The position numbers and the translations under genes were made by a program. Under the pieces are notes generated by a model that saw nothing but the letters and a program-made list of their open reading frames with translations, was not told the DNA's origin and did no database searches. From Clostridia bacterium (GTDB lineage Bacteria; Bacillota; Clostridia; Christensenellales; CAG-138), in the NCBI GenBank assembly GCA_017538255.1, contig JAFYJD010000020.1:17176-81175 (forward strand): a stretch of 64,000 bases of DNA, written 5' to 3'. Of the stretch, positions 16,488-25,823 are shown one piece after another. Each line of letters opens with the position of its first letter. Position 1 is the first letter of the stretch.

Positions 16488-17714
16488 ATGGAAACCGAAA
16501 AGCGCGATACGATCTTAGAAAAAGCGGATGATGCATCGCTTGAAGCGCGTGCGCTCGCGGCGGAACGGATGGGCAAGAAGATCATTCGTCAGGGCAATAA
16601 ACTGGAACTTGACCCGGATTCGGATACGCTTTATGTGCATTGGCAGATCACGAGTTTTTGCAATTGGCGCTGCTCTTATTGTTTGGCCGCAAAAAATGAC
16701 AGCAGATCGAAAAAGATTATGCCTGATATGAGCCAGATCGAGACCGCGATCGACAATCTGGCTGCCGCAAACAGAACGCATTACAGGGTCGCGCTTTTGG
16801 GCGGCGAGCCGACGACGCATCCGTTGTTAATAAAACTGATTCTTTGTTTATGGGCGCGCTTGGGCAAACGGCTGGAACTTGTCAGAATCACAACCAACGG
16901 CTCTTTCAGCGACAGTCAACTCGACGCGCTTCGGCAGATCGGTCGTTTTATGACCATTTGCATAGATGTTTCCGTTCATGTGGAGTTCGCATCGATGGAA
17001 CGGATCAAATATTTGATAAACAGGATCTCAGCACACACGAGGCTGGGTTTTGATGTGATGCTTCACCCTGTTTATTTCGACAAGGTGAAGGGTATAGTGG
17101 ATGAACTCATAAAATTGCGCGGGGATCAACCGTTTTCTTTGAGGGTCTCAATGATTCGCCGACCGCCCGATTTTGTGTATGATGACGAGCGTTATACCCG
17201 GGAGCACTACGATTACGTCAAACAGACGTTTGAACGCTATAACGAGGCGGCAAAAACGGGAGCAAAATACGGCGGAGCCCAAATTGAAAACGACAGACTA
17301 ACAAAATGGCGGTTCTATTTGGAATGGAACGACGGCGGAAAATGGAAATACAGCGAGGATATAAATCATCTTCAGTTGGAAGAACTGACAGATTCATTCA
17401 GGTTGAAGGATATGATCTGCTTTGCAGGCAAGAACATCGTTGATATTTTACCGAATGGCTTGTGCAGGGGAGTTACTTGCACCCAGTACAGGCATTTCGC
17501 CAATATCTATCAATACGATCCTTACATAATGTCCAAACTGGCGTATGGTATGAAGTGCAATGCGGAGCGATGCGGCGCTGATCCCAACCATAACGCGCCC
17601 AAGTTCCTGTTTGAGGATGAGGCGGAGGCCTTTATCGAGGCAAAACGCAAAAAACAGATCGAGCTGACAGAGGAATGGCTGAGGCAGCAGGAGAAAAAGC
17701 GGGGCGAAGAGTGA
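16488..17714 (+). CDS. Orphan radical SAM protein with Cys-rich C-terminus
   Basis: 408 residues from the ATG behind GGGGGG (an in-frame ATG at 16467 has no SD). The radical SAM motif is Cys58-x3-Cys62-x2-Cys65 (CNWRCSYC), followed by LLGGEPTTHP as the SAM-binding stretch. The C-terminal third has five further Cys (CFAGKN, GLCRGVTC, KCNAERC), suggesting at least one auxiliary Fe-S cluster of the SPASM or twitch kind. It ends in a charged helix. No substrate or partner gene adjoins it. Its base composition looks lower in GC than its neighbours, so it may have been acquired. The reaction is unknown. Confidence 0.8.
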   Translation: METEKRDTILEKADDASLEARALAAERMGKKIIRQGNKLELDPDSDTLYVHWQITSFCNWRCSYCLAAKNDSRSKKIMPDMSQIETAIDNLAAANRTHYRVALLGGEPTTHPLLIKLILCLWARLGKRLELVRITTNGSFSDSQLDALRQIGRFMTICIDVSVHVEFASMERIKYLINRISAHTRLGFDVMLHPVYFDKVKGIVDELIKLRGDQPFSLRVSMIRRPPDFVYDDERYTREHYDYVKQTFERYNEAAKTGAKYGGAQIENDRLTKWRFYLEWNDGGKWKYSEDINHLQLEELTDSFRLKDMICFAGKNIVDILPNGLCRGVTCTQYRHFANIYQYDPYIMSKLAYGMKCNAERCGADPNHNAPKFLFEDEAEAFIEAKRKKQIELTEEWLRQQEKKRGEE

Positions 17715-17751
17715 AAAACCTTCGAGGGGAGCCCCAAAAAGAATACTCGAC

Positions 17752-17780
17752 GCGGCGGGATATGACCACGCCGCTTTTTT
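17752..17780 (+). terminator. Terminator after the orphan radical SAM gene
   Basis: Six GC pairs (17752-17757 with 17769-17774) followed by TTTTTT. Confidence 0.75.
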
Positions 17781-17815
17781 GTACGCTTTTTTGCTTCTTC
17801 TTTTGCGCATATACC

Positions 17816-17844
17816 TTGTTTTTCCGATTTTCAAATGCTATAAT
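17816..17844 (+). promoter_or_regulatory. Promoter of pepV
   Basis: TTGTTT (17816-17821), 17 bases, TATAAT (17839-17844). Confidence 0.55.
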
Positions 17845-17930
17845 ACATATATGATAAACTTTGGCGTAATGCGGGGGCGTTTTGCTTAGAAGACGGGCAG
17901 GACCGCGCTTCGCCTTCAAAGGAGCAGTAT

Positions 17931-19304
17931 ATGAACAAAAAAGTCGATTCCATTATCGAAAACAGCAAGGATTCGCTGGTCGAGTCCGTCCGGCAAAGCA
18001 TACGATTCAAGAGCGTCGAGGAGCCCGCGGCGGGCGAGGGCGCGCCGTTCGGCCTCGGCGTAAAGGGCGCGCTTGATCACGCGCTCGATCTCGCCGCCTC
18101 GTTCGGATTCGATACCGTCAATTACGACGGCTATGCGGGCTGCGTCGACTACGGCGAGGGCGAGGAGATGCTCGGCGTCGTGTGCCACGTTGACGTTGTG
18201 CCCGAGGGCGAGGGCTGGCTCTATCCCCCCTATGCCGCGGAGATACACGACGGCAAGATCTACGGCAGGGGCGCTATGGACGATAAGGGCCCCGCGATCT
18301 GCGCCATATACGCGCTCAAAGCCATAAAGGAAGCGGGGCTTCCGATGCGCCGCCGCGTCCGAATCATCCTCGGCACCAACGAAGAAACGGGCTGGGGCTG
18401 TATGGATCACTACAAAAAGGTCGCCGAGATACCGACGCTCACAATATCGCCGGACGCGGAGTATCCGCTCGTCAATTCCGAAAAGGGCATCTATCACCCC
18501 ACCTTCAAATGCGCCGTCAAGACCGATATCCGCGTCAACGGCGGCACCCGCGCCAACGTGGTCTGCGGCAAGGCCAAGGCCTTCGTGCCGGTGCCCGTTG
18601 AGGAGGTCGAAAAGCATCTTAATATCATCACCGAAAGGGGCATGAGCGTTGAGTGCAGCGCGGTCGAGGGCGGCACCGAACTGATGATCGTCGGTCAGGA
18701 CGCGCACGGCTCGATACCCGAACACGGCAAAAACGCGATGCAGGCGGCGTTTGCGCTTATGAACGCGCTCCCGCTCACGGGTGAGGACAGGCGCGTTGCG
18801 AGCATACTTTACAACGCCTTCAAATTCGATATGCACGGCGAGAGCATCGGCATCGACCGCACCGATTCGAGCGGCAGGCTCACGCTCAACCCCGGCGTCA
18901 TCGCTTGGGATGAGGACGGCTTTGAACTTGCGATAGACGTTCGCCATCCGACCTCGATGGAGTTTACCGGGGTGCGCGACGGCATCGCCGCGGCAATCGG
19001 CGAACTTTCGCCCGAACTCATACACGAAAAACAGCAGAACGGGCATTTCATCCCCGAGGACAGCGAACTCGTTTCCAAACTCCTCAAAGTCTATGCGGAG
19101 CGCACCGGCAAATACGAAGCGCCCCTCGCGATCGGCGGCGGCACCTATGCGCGCGCGTTTCCAAATGCCGTAGCGTTCGGCTGCGAAAAGGCGGGCATCT
19201 CGGGCCCCATACATATGCCCAACGAATATGTGGGCATCGATGAACTTATGTTCGACACCCATATGCTCGCGGATGCCATGATCGCGCTCGCCTGCGAAGA
19301 ATGA
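17931..19304 (+). CDS. pepV: PepV-type M20 dipeptidase
   Basis: 457-residue cytoplasmic di-zinc peptidase that cleaves dipeptides including Xaa-His. M20 motifs: GVVCHVDVVPEGEGW (zinc His and Asp), GRGAMDDKGP (bridging Asp), LGTNEETGWGCMDHY (catalytic Glu and zinc Glu), ISPDAEYP (zinc Asp), and a late His in SGPIHMPNEY. The inserted lid domain is present between these. AAAGGAG lies upstream of the ATG. Together with pepF downstream it suits growth on peptides. Confidence 0.93.
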   Translation: MNKKVDSIIENSKDSLVESVRQSIRFKSVEEPAAGEGAPFGLGVKGALDHALDLAASFGFDTVNYDGYAGCVDYGEGEEMLGVVCHVDVVPEGEGWLYPPYAAEIHDGKIYGRGAMDDKGPAICAIYALKAIKEAGLPMRRRVRIILGTNEETGWGCMDHYKKVAEIPTLTISPDAEYPLVNSEKGIYHPTFKCAVKTDIRVNGGTRANVVCGKAKAFVPVPVEEVEKHLNIITERGMSVECSAVEGGTELMIVGQDAHGSIPEHGKNAMQAAFALMNALPLTGEDRRVASILYNAFKFDMHGESIGIDRTDSSGRLTLNPGVIAWDEDGFELAIDVRHPTSMEFTGVRDGIAAAIGELSPELIHEKQQNGHFIPEDSELVSKLLKVYAERTGKYEAPLAIGGGTYARAFPNAVAFGCEKAGISGPIHMPNEYVGIDELMFDTHMLADAMIALACEE

Positions 19305-19369
19305 ACGCCTGTCGCCCCGGTATCGGGCGGCGTTGATAAATCAGTTTATAAACTCAAAGGAGATATGCT

Positions 19370-21135
19370 ATGAAAACAGAATGGTCTCTTGATATCCTTT
19401 ACAAAGGGTTTGACGACCCCAAGTTCAAGACCGATATGGAAAACGTCGACAAGATGATCGCCGAGATCAACGAGTTCGCGAAGGCTCTCGGCACGCTTGA
19501 CGCAAAGACCACGGTGCTGGAATACATCCGTATGTCCGAGGAATCCGACCTTAAGATCGCCGATCTGTTCAGGTTCGCGAGCCTGCGCTCGAGCGCCAAT
19601 GCAAGGGACGGCGAAGCAAGTTCCGTTATGGGCAGGCTGATGGGCAAACTCAGCGGCATCGCCAAGGCCGAGACCGCGATCCAAAATACATCGCGAACAT
19701 CGAAAACCTTGACGAACTTATCGAGTCCGATCCGATCCTCAAGGAGTATGAGTATATGCTCAAAAACACCCGCGAGGATCAAAAACACAGGCTCAGCGAG
19801 GAATGCGAACAGATCATGGCGCTCTACAGCATCAGCGGTTCAAGGGCGTGGGGCGATCTGCAGGGCTATCTGACCTCTTCGGTATCCGCCGATTACCGCG
19901 GCGAAAAAATCAACCTTTCGTCGATACGCAATCTTGCCTACGATCCCGATCCCGCCGTCAGGAAGGACGCCTATGAGGCGGAACTTGCCTGCTACGATAA
20001 GATCAAGGATTCCGTCGCGTTCTCGATCAACAGCATCAAACTCGAGGTCATCAACGCCGCAAGGCTTCGCGGTTTCGCTTCACCGCTTGAGCAGAATCTC
20101 TTCTCCGCTCATATGAAGCGCGAAACGCTTGACGCGCTCCTTTCCTCGATGAACGACCACTTCGACATCTTCCGCCGCTACCTCAAGATCAAGGCGAAGG
20201 CGCTCGGACACAAAAACGGTCTGCCGTGGTACGACCTGTTCGCGCCCATGGGCGGCATCGACCAAAAATACACCGTCGAGGAAGCAAAGACCTACCTGCT
20301 CGGCATCTTCAAGACCTTCGATAAGGACCTGCACGATATGGTAGAGCGCGCGTTCGATGAGGCGTGGATCGATTTCTATCCCCGCGACGGCAAGCGCGGC
20401 GGCGCGTTCTGCGCAGGGCTCGGCGCCCACAGGCAGAGCCGCATCCTGACGAACTTCGACGGTTCGTTCAGCGATATCGTTACGCTCGCGCACGAACTCG
20501 GGCACGCCTACCATAACCTAAATATCCAAGACCATCGCCCGCTCAACAACAACTACTCGATGCCGGTTGCGGAAACGGCTTCAACCTTCAACGAAAACGT
20601 CATTATGAACGCGGCGATAAGCAGCGCAGCCTCGGACGAGGAAAAACTCGCACTCATCGAGAGCCAGCTTATGGACGTTACCCAGATCATCTGCGACATC
20701 TATTCGCGATATCTGTTTGAAACGAGCGTGTTTGAAAACCGCGAGCAGGAGTTTATGCAGGCGGACCGCCTCTGTGAACTGATGCTCGACGCGCAGAAGA
20801 AGGCCTATGGCGACGGCCTCGATCACGATGCGCTCCACCCGTATATGTGGCTTTGCAAGAGCCATTATTACAGTACCCGTTCGTTCTACAACTATCCCTA
20901 TGCGTTTGGCGGTATGTTCGCAAGGGGACTTTATGCAAAGTACGCGGAAGAGGGCGATGCGTTTGTGCCCACCTACCGCAAACTTCTGTATAACACAACC
21001 ATTGCATCGGTCGAGGACGCGGCAATGGTCGCGGGCATCGATCTTACCAAGAAGGATTTCTGGGACAAGAGCCTCGAATCCTACAAAGAAAATGTGGATG
21101 AGTTCGAGCGCCTTGTGAACAAACTCTACAAATAA
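19370..21135 (+). pseudogene. pepF: Oligoendopeptidase F (M3), single-base frameshift
   Basis: An M3 zinc peptidase with a good SD (AAAGGAG) and about 588 codons in total, the normal PepF size. The N-terminal part reads in one frame to about 19680; from there the homologous sequence continues in another frame (…KYIANIENLDELI) to the stop at 21135, including the zinc site LAHELGHAYH. The break lies in CCAAAATAC (19681-19689): one more A would restore a continuous protein. Either the gene is freshly broken, or an assembly error dropped an A from a homopolymer. The second half is intact and well conserved, which favours a recent event or an error. Confidence 0.85.
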
Positions 21136-21148
21136 GGTTTTGTGCAAA

Positions 21149-21176
21149 AGCCGCACAGCCTGCCCGCTGTGCGGCT
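21149..21176 (+). terminator. Terminator after pepF
   Basis: Eleven-pair perfect stem (21149-21159 with 21166-21176); the T tail is short. Confidence 0.7.
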
Positions 21177-21233
21177 TAGATTTCAGGAAACATAATAACG
21201 GTAATTTAACAGCATACGAAAGGAGAATGACGG

Positions 21234-22520
21234 ATGAAAAAAAGGTTTTTAAGTGTTATGATCGCGCTTGCGATGCTCGTTTGCGCCCGTCCCCTCACGG
21301 TGCGCGCCGAAACGGCGGAAGACGGCATAGCGCAGCTCTACTTCTGCGATTTTGAAACAGACCCCGGAGCGGAGTGGACTTTTGTCGACGCCGACGGCGA
21401 CAACAAACGATGGACTTGGGTTACGCAGAACCCTTACAGCGGATCGTACAGCATCTGTTCCGTTTCCGACAGATGCACGCCCGACAACTGGGCGATCTCA
21501 CCCGCGGTCGTACTGCCGGAGGACGGCTATATTACACTCAAATACGCAGTCTACAATCATCACGGGCACTTTCCGGAAAAGTACCGCATCTATGTTGGCG
21601 AAACGACGGATATAGGGAGTATGGTGCCGGCGAGCGAACTGCTGCTTGCAACGCAGAAGGGCTATAAACAGCGCCTTATCGACCTGACGGAGTTTGCGGG
21701 CAAAACGGTGCATATCGCGTTCCGCCATAACGGAACAACAGATCGGTACAAGATGAATATCGACGATGTGTCCGTTGAGTGGAGCGTCGAGCCGCAGACG
21801 GGAGTGCCGGAGGATCTGCTCTTCGGCAGTTATTTCGAGAGCGATCCCGAAGATGAGGGCTGGGTATTCTATGACGCCAACGAGGACGGGTACAACTGGT
21901 ATTGGAGGTATGGTGAGGAGCCTTCGGAGTTCGCCTACGACGGACAGGGTTTTATGGCATCTAATTCGTATGAGGGCGGAGTCGGCGAGTTAACGCCGGA
22001 TAACTGGGCGGTCATCGGTCCCATCCAACTGGGCGAGAGGGACAACGTCGTTCGCTTCTTAGCCCGCGCGGGCGTGGGCGGCTACTACGATGAGGTCTTT
22101 GCCGTATACGCGGGCATTTATCCCGATACGGGCTTGATGGACGTTATCATAGAACAGCAGACCGTTACCCCAAATTACTCCGAATACAGTGCCTCGTTGG
22201 ATGCTTACGCAAGCGATACGGTCTATATCGCGATCAGGCATTTTGAATGCAATGCCCAGCACAGACTGATAGTGGATAATTTTGAAGTGTTCGGCAAAAT
22301 GCCCGAAAACGTAGGTTGCGGCGATATGGACGGAAACGGCAAGATCGAAATTAACGACGTGATCGTGCTCGGCCGTGCCGTGCTCGGCATCTGGCTGTTG
22401 AACGAGGAACAGAACCTGCGTGCGGATGTATCGGGCGACGGCGCGGTGGATATCCGAGATGTTATACTGGTGCTTCGTTACGCCATCGGCGAGATCACTA
22501 TATTCCCGGTGGAAAAATAG
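21234..22520 (+). CDS. Secreted protein: two choice-of-anchor J domains plus type I dockerin
   Basis: 428 residues with a signal peptide (cleavage near VRAE). Two tandem jelly-roll domains of the cleaved-adhesin/choice-of-anchor J type follow; each has a Trp-rich FVDADGDNKRW or FYDANEDGYNW segment and a TPDNWA stretch. The C-terminus (about residues 360-428) has two EF-hand-like Ca sites, DMDGNGKIEINDV and DVSGDGAVDIRDV, the type I dockerin fold. Dockerins bind cohesins, so this protein should dock on a scaffoldin encoded elsewhere. No catalytic domain is visible. Its twin follows downstream. Confidence 0.87.
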   Translation: MKKRFLSVMIALAMLVCARPLTVRAETAEDGIAQLYFCDFETDPGAEWTFVDADGDNKRWTWVTQNPYSGSYSICSVSDRCTPDNWAISPAVVLPEDGYITLKYAVYNHHGHFPEKYRIYVGETTDIGSMVPASELLLATQKGYKQRLIDLTEFAGKTVHIAFRHNGTTDRYKMNIDDVSVEWSVEPQTGVPEDLLFGSYFESDPEDEGWVFYDANEDGYNWYWRYGEEPSEFAYDGQGFMASNSYEGGVGELTPDNWAVIGPIQLGERDNVVRFLARAGVGGYYDEVFAVYAGIYPDTGLMDVIIEQQTVTPNYSEYSASLDAYASDTVYIAIRHFECNAQHRLIVDNFEVFGKMPENVGCGDMDGNGKIEINDVIVLGRAVLGIWLLNEEQNLRADVSGDGAVDIRDVILVLRYAIGEITIFPVEK

Positions 22521-22538
22521 CCCGAATGCATTGATTTT

Positions 22539-22565
22539 ATGCCGTGTTTCCGCACGGCATTTTTT
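22539..22565 (+). terminator. Terminator between the two dockerin genes
   Basis: Stem 22539-22546 with 22553-22560 (loop TTTCCG) followed by T6, so the two paralogues are separately transcribed. Confidence 0.8.
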
Positions 22566-22588
22566 ATATAAAAACCGCGAATCGGCTC

Positions 22589-22616
22589 TTGAAATCGATA
22601 CAGAATATGTTATAAT
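22589..22616 (+). promoter_or_regulatory. Promoter of the second dockerin gene
   Basis: TTGAAA (22589-22594), 16 bases, TATAAT (22611-22616). Confidence 0.65.
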
Positions 22617-22669
22617 ATAACTGTGCCGATGCACGCAATTTGTGTAATCACATTACAGGAGGAATCACA

Positions 22670-23794
22670 ATGTCAAAAAAACTCATCAGTCTGTTTATCG
22701 CGGCAATGATGCTGATCGCGCTCGTGCCTGCGGCGTCGTTTGCAAAGGGCGAGCCCGTTCAGGTCAAGAACGATAACGTTGTCGTATCCTGGGGCTTTGA
22801 AGAAACGAATCACGGCTGGACGTTCGTTGATTCAGACGGCGACGAAAAGAATTGGTACGTGTACAATGCATCGTATTACGCTCACAGCGGAAACAACCTG
22901 CTTTGCTCCGAATCGTACAACGGCGGTGCGCTCACACCCGATAACTGGGCAATCTCTCCGGAGGTCGAACTCCCCGATGAGGACGGTCTTACGCTGACAT
23001 ACTATGTCGCGAACTACATATCCTCTTACAAGGAGAATTATCAGGTCTATGTCGGCACAAGTTCCGAAATAGACGATATGACGGCGATAACCGATCTGAT
23101 CACGGTCGGCAGCAGCACATACAGTGAGGAAACGCTCGATCTTACCGCATATAGGGGTCAGACCGTGCATATCGCTTTCCGCCATCATTCGGTTACCGAT
23201 AAGTTCAAATTATTCCTCGATGATATTTCGATCACGCTCGGTGCGCCCGAATCGCTCATCCCGATTACAGAGATCTACATTAATGGCGTTGATATGCCGC
23301 CCCTTGCAGGCGATAGCGCGCAGGATCATCTCAACCTCACCGTTCCGGCGGATGCGCCCTACAGCATCAAGACCAAAATCTGGTATGATAATGCAACTTA
23401 CAGCATTTTCAGCGGAAGTTTCGTTGCGGGCGATTCCTATTATATGAGAATTGTTGTTGAGCCCGCCGAAGGATATGAGTTCGCCGGCGATGTTGAAGTC
23501 TATATCAACGGCAGCGACGAATTTCTCGACTGGGGCGTTGCAAGCGGCGACGGCTATGCCATCTATACGGTGGCAGCGGAGTGCATCGCGCGCCTCGGCG
23601 ATGTCAACTTTGACGGCGAGGTCGACGCTTCGGATGTTACCCTTGCGATGCGCTGCGTGCTTGGCATAGAGGGCCTGACCGACGAGCAGATCCTCGCGGG
23701 CGATGTCAACGGCGACGGCGAGATCAGCATCGACGATGTGATCCTGATTATGCGCTACGCGCTCAGCATAATCACCACTTTCCCCATAGAATAA
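22670..23794 (+). CDS. Secreted choice-of-anchor J / dockerin protein
   Basis: 374 residues from the ATG behind ACAGGAGGA. Signal peptide (cleavage near SFAKG), one choice-of-anchor J domain (FVDSDGDEKNW, TPDNWAISPEVELP), then an approximately 110-residue immunoglobulin-like module. It ends in a type I dockerin with DVNFDGEVDASDV and DVNGDGEISIDDV. It is a paralogue of the upstream gene: the first domains and dockerins align closely, while the second domain differs. Likely surface or matrix attachment; ligand unknown. Confidence 0.87.
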   Translation: MSKKLISLFIAAMMLIALVPAASFAKGEPVQVKNDNVVVSWGFEETNHGWTFVDSDGDEKNWYVYNASYYAHSGNNLLCSESYNGGALTPDNWAISPEVELPDEDGLTLTYYVANYISSYKENYQVYVGTSSEIDDMTAITDLITVGSSTYSEETLDLTAYRGQTVHIAFRHHSVTDKFKLFLDDISITLGAPESLIPITEIYINGVDMPPLAGDSAQDHLNLTVPADAPYSIKTKIWYDNATYSIFSGSFVAGDSYYMRIVVEPAEGYEFAGDVEVYINGSDEFLDWGVASGDGYAIYTVAAECIARLGDVNFDGEVDASDVTLAMRCVLGIEGLTDEQILAGDVNGDGEISIDDVILIMRYALSIITTFPIE

Positions 23795-23825
23795 CGGATA
23801 TGTAAAATCCAAAAAGCAAAAAGCC

Positions 23826-23865
23826 CTGAGGGCGTATCCTTATGTGGATACGCCCTCAGTCTTTT
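23826..23865. terminator. Strong bidirectional terminator
   Basis: A perfect 14-pair hairpin (23826-23839 with 23846-23859) between the convergent dockerin gene and flavodiiron gene. Confidence 0.85.
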
Positions 23866-23881
23866 GGGTTATCTAAAAAAC

Positions 23882-25732
23882 TTATTTCAGCGGCTCAAAA
23901 TCCTCCGCGCCGTGTTTGCATAGCGGGCAGATGAAGTCCGCAGGCAGTTCGTCGCCCTCGTACACATAGCCGCAGATCTTGCATACAAAGCCTTTCTTAT
24001 CCGCGATGGGGGCGGGCTTGGGCTTGATATGATCGAAGTAGTAACTATAGGTAACGGACGGTGCGCCGCCGTCGATCACGCCCGCTTCAACGATATCGGC
24101 AACGAACAAAGTATGCGTGCCGTAGTCGCGGCTCTCGATGACTTTGCAGGAAATGTAGGCGTTTGCGAACTCGCCGAGATAGGCGACACCGTTCACGCTC
24201 CTTGATACGGGAACTTCGAGGTTTTCAAACTTATCTGCATCGCGCCCCGACTGGAAGCCGAAGTGCTTGAACAGTTTGAAGGGCGCGGTCTCCGTCAAAA
24301 CGGAGAGATTGAACGCGCCGGTGCGCTTTATCATCTCCTCGGTATAGTTGGCCTTGTTGACGGCGATATTCAGGCGCTTGGGGTTGTCGGTAAGCTGGAC
24401 GGCGGTGTTGATGACGCAGCCGTTGTCCTTGTCGCCCTCGCGCACGGTGAGGATATAGAGCCCGTAAGAGAGTTTGAACATCGCGCTGTTGTCGATCAGG
24501 CTCTCGTTCTGTACGGCGGGCGCGGCTTCGTCATTGCACATCGACTCATAGACCGCGTTTGCAAGCGCCTTTATCTGCTCGCGCTGCGCCTCGTGCACGG
24601 AGGAGCGGATATCGACGGTGTTTTCGATAAAGGTTATGTTTTTCATCGGCTCGAGGATCTCGCGCATCAGTTTGCCGCTGGTCGGAGCCCAGGAGCCGTT
24701 CTGCATAAACGCGACGGTGCGGTTTTGGATATTGTGCTCCGCAAGGTCGCGCAGCGCCTCTTCCATACGCACGAAGATGCCCGCGTTATAGGTGGTCGCG
24801 GCAAAGATGAGGTGGCTGTACCTGAAACTCGCGGCGATGATATCCGCGGCGGGCGCGACGGACACGTCGAATACGCGCACCTTTACGCCGAGAAGCCTTA
24901 GTTCGCTCGCAAGGATGTCCGCGGCGTTGGCGGTGTTGCCGTAGACCGAGGAGTAGGCGAGCATAACGCCCTTTTCTTCGGGAGTGTAGGAACTCCAGAG
25001 CAGGTATTTGTCGAGGAACTCGTTGAACTTTGCGCGCCATACGAAGCCGTGGAGCGGGCAGACATAGGCGATATCGACCGCGGCGGCCTTTTTAAGAAGC
25101 GCCTGCACCTGCGTGCCGTATTTGCCGACGATGTTGGTATAGTACCTGCGAGCCTCATCCATATAGTCGCGATCAAAATCGACCTCATCCGCAAAGATCG
25201 CGCCGTCAAGCGCGCCGAAGGTGCCGAACGCGTCCGCAGAGAAGAGTATCTTATCGGTCTTGTCGTAGGAGACCATGACCTCGGGCCAGTGCACCATACG
25301 CGCACAGAGGAACGTCAGTTCGTGCCTGCCGGTATTGAGCGTATCGCCCTCTGCGATCTTCATAAAGTCGATATTCGCGCTGCTGCCGAAGTAGTTGCCG
25401 ATCATTTCGGCGGCAAGGGGGGAGCAGACGACGGTAACGTCATGATAGCGGCGCAGAAGTTCGCCGAGCGTTGCGGAGTGGTCGGGTTCCATATGCTGAA
25501 CGACGATGTAGTCGAGTTTTCTGCCGCCGAGTTCGTATTCGAGGTTTTCAAAGAAAAGGCCCGATACGGATGCGTCGACGGTGTCGAATACGACGGTCTT
25601 TTCGTCTTTTAGCAGGTAGGAGTTATAACTTACGCCGCGCGGCACTTCGTATACGCCCTCAAAGAGCGACAGCCTGCGGTCGTTGGCGCCAAGCCAAACA
25701 AGGTCTTCGGTTATTTTGCGTGTGCAGTGCAT
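23882..25732 (-). CDS. Flavodiiron protein fused to flavin reductase and rubredoxin
   Basis: 616 residues. The N-terminal metallo-beta-lactamase-like diiron domain has its ligands in QHMEPDHS, MVHWPEV, SADAFG and CPLHGFVW. A flavodoxin domain follows (AYSSVYGNTANAADIL), then a flavin-reductase-like domain (about residues 410-560) and a C-terminal rubredoxin with CKICGYVYEG and CPLCKHG. Such enzymes reduce O2 to water or NO to N2O and protect anaerobes. Having the reductase and rubredoxin in one chain suggests a partly self-contained electron path. A -10 (TATAAT, 25765-25770, minus) lies upstream; its -35 is poor. Confidence 0.93.
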   Translation of the reverse strand: MHCTRKITEDLVWLGANDRRLSLFEGVYEVPRGVSYNSYLLKDEKTVVFDTVDASVSGLFFENLEYELGGRKLDYIVVQHMEPDHSATLGELLRRYHDVTVVCSPLAAEMIGNYFGSSANIDFMKIAEGDTLNTGRHELTFLCARMVHWPEVMVSYDKTDKILFSADAFGTFGALDGAIFADEVDFDRDYMDEARRYYTNIVGKYGTQVQALLKKAAAVDIAYVCPLHGFVWRAKFNEFLDKYLLWSSYTPEEKGVMLAYSSVYGNTANAADILASELRLLGVKVRVFDVSVAPAADIIAASFRYSHLIFAATTYNAGIFVRMEEALRDLAEHNIQNRTVAFMQNGSWAPTSGKLMREILEPMKNITFIENTVDIRSSVHEAQREQIKALANAVYESMCNDEAAPAVQNESLIDNSAMFKLSYGLYILTVREGDKDNGCVINTAVQLTDNPKRLNIAVNKANYTEEMIKRTGAFNLSVLTETAPFKLFKHFGFQSGRDADKFENLEVPVSRSVNGVAYLGEFANAYISCKVIESRDYGTHTLFVADIVEAGVIDGGAPSVTYSYYFDHIKPKPAPIADKKGFVCKICGYVYEGDELPADFICPLCKHGAEDFEPLK

Positions 25733-25823
25733 AGAGTTTTATCCTTTCATAGGTTGTTGATAACATTATAACACAAAAACACAAGATGTGGATATAAATC
25801 GACAAATAAAACACAATATATTG

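Noticed and set aside
19370..21135. Programmed ribosomal frameshift in pepF
   Set aside because: No classic slippery heptamer with a downstream pseudoknot is evident; a lost A in an A run explains it more simply.
781..23859. Shared GGGCGTATCC in terminators at about 783 and 23830 as a mobile repeat
   Set aside because: The match is only ten bases inside GC-rich hairpins and the flanks differ; chance or shared terminator style is enough.
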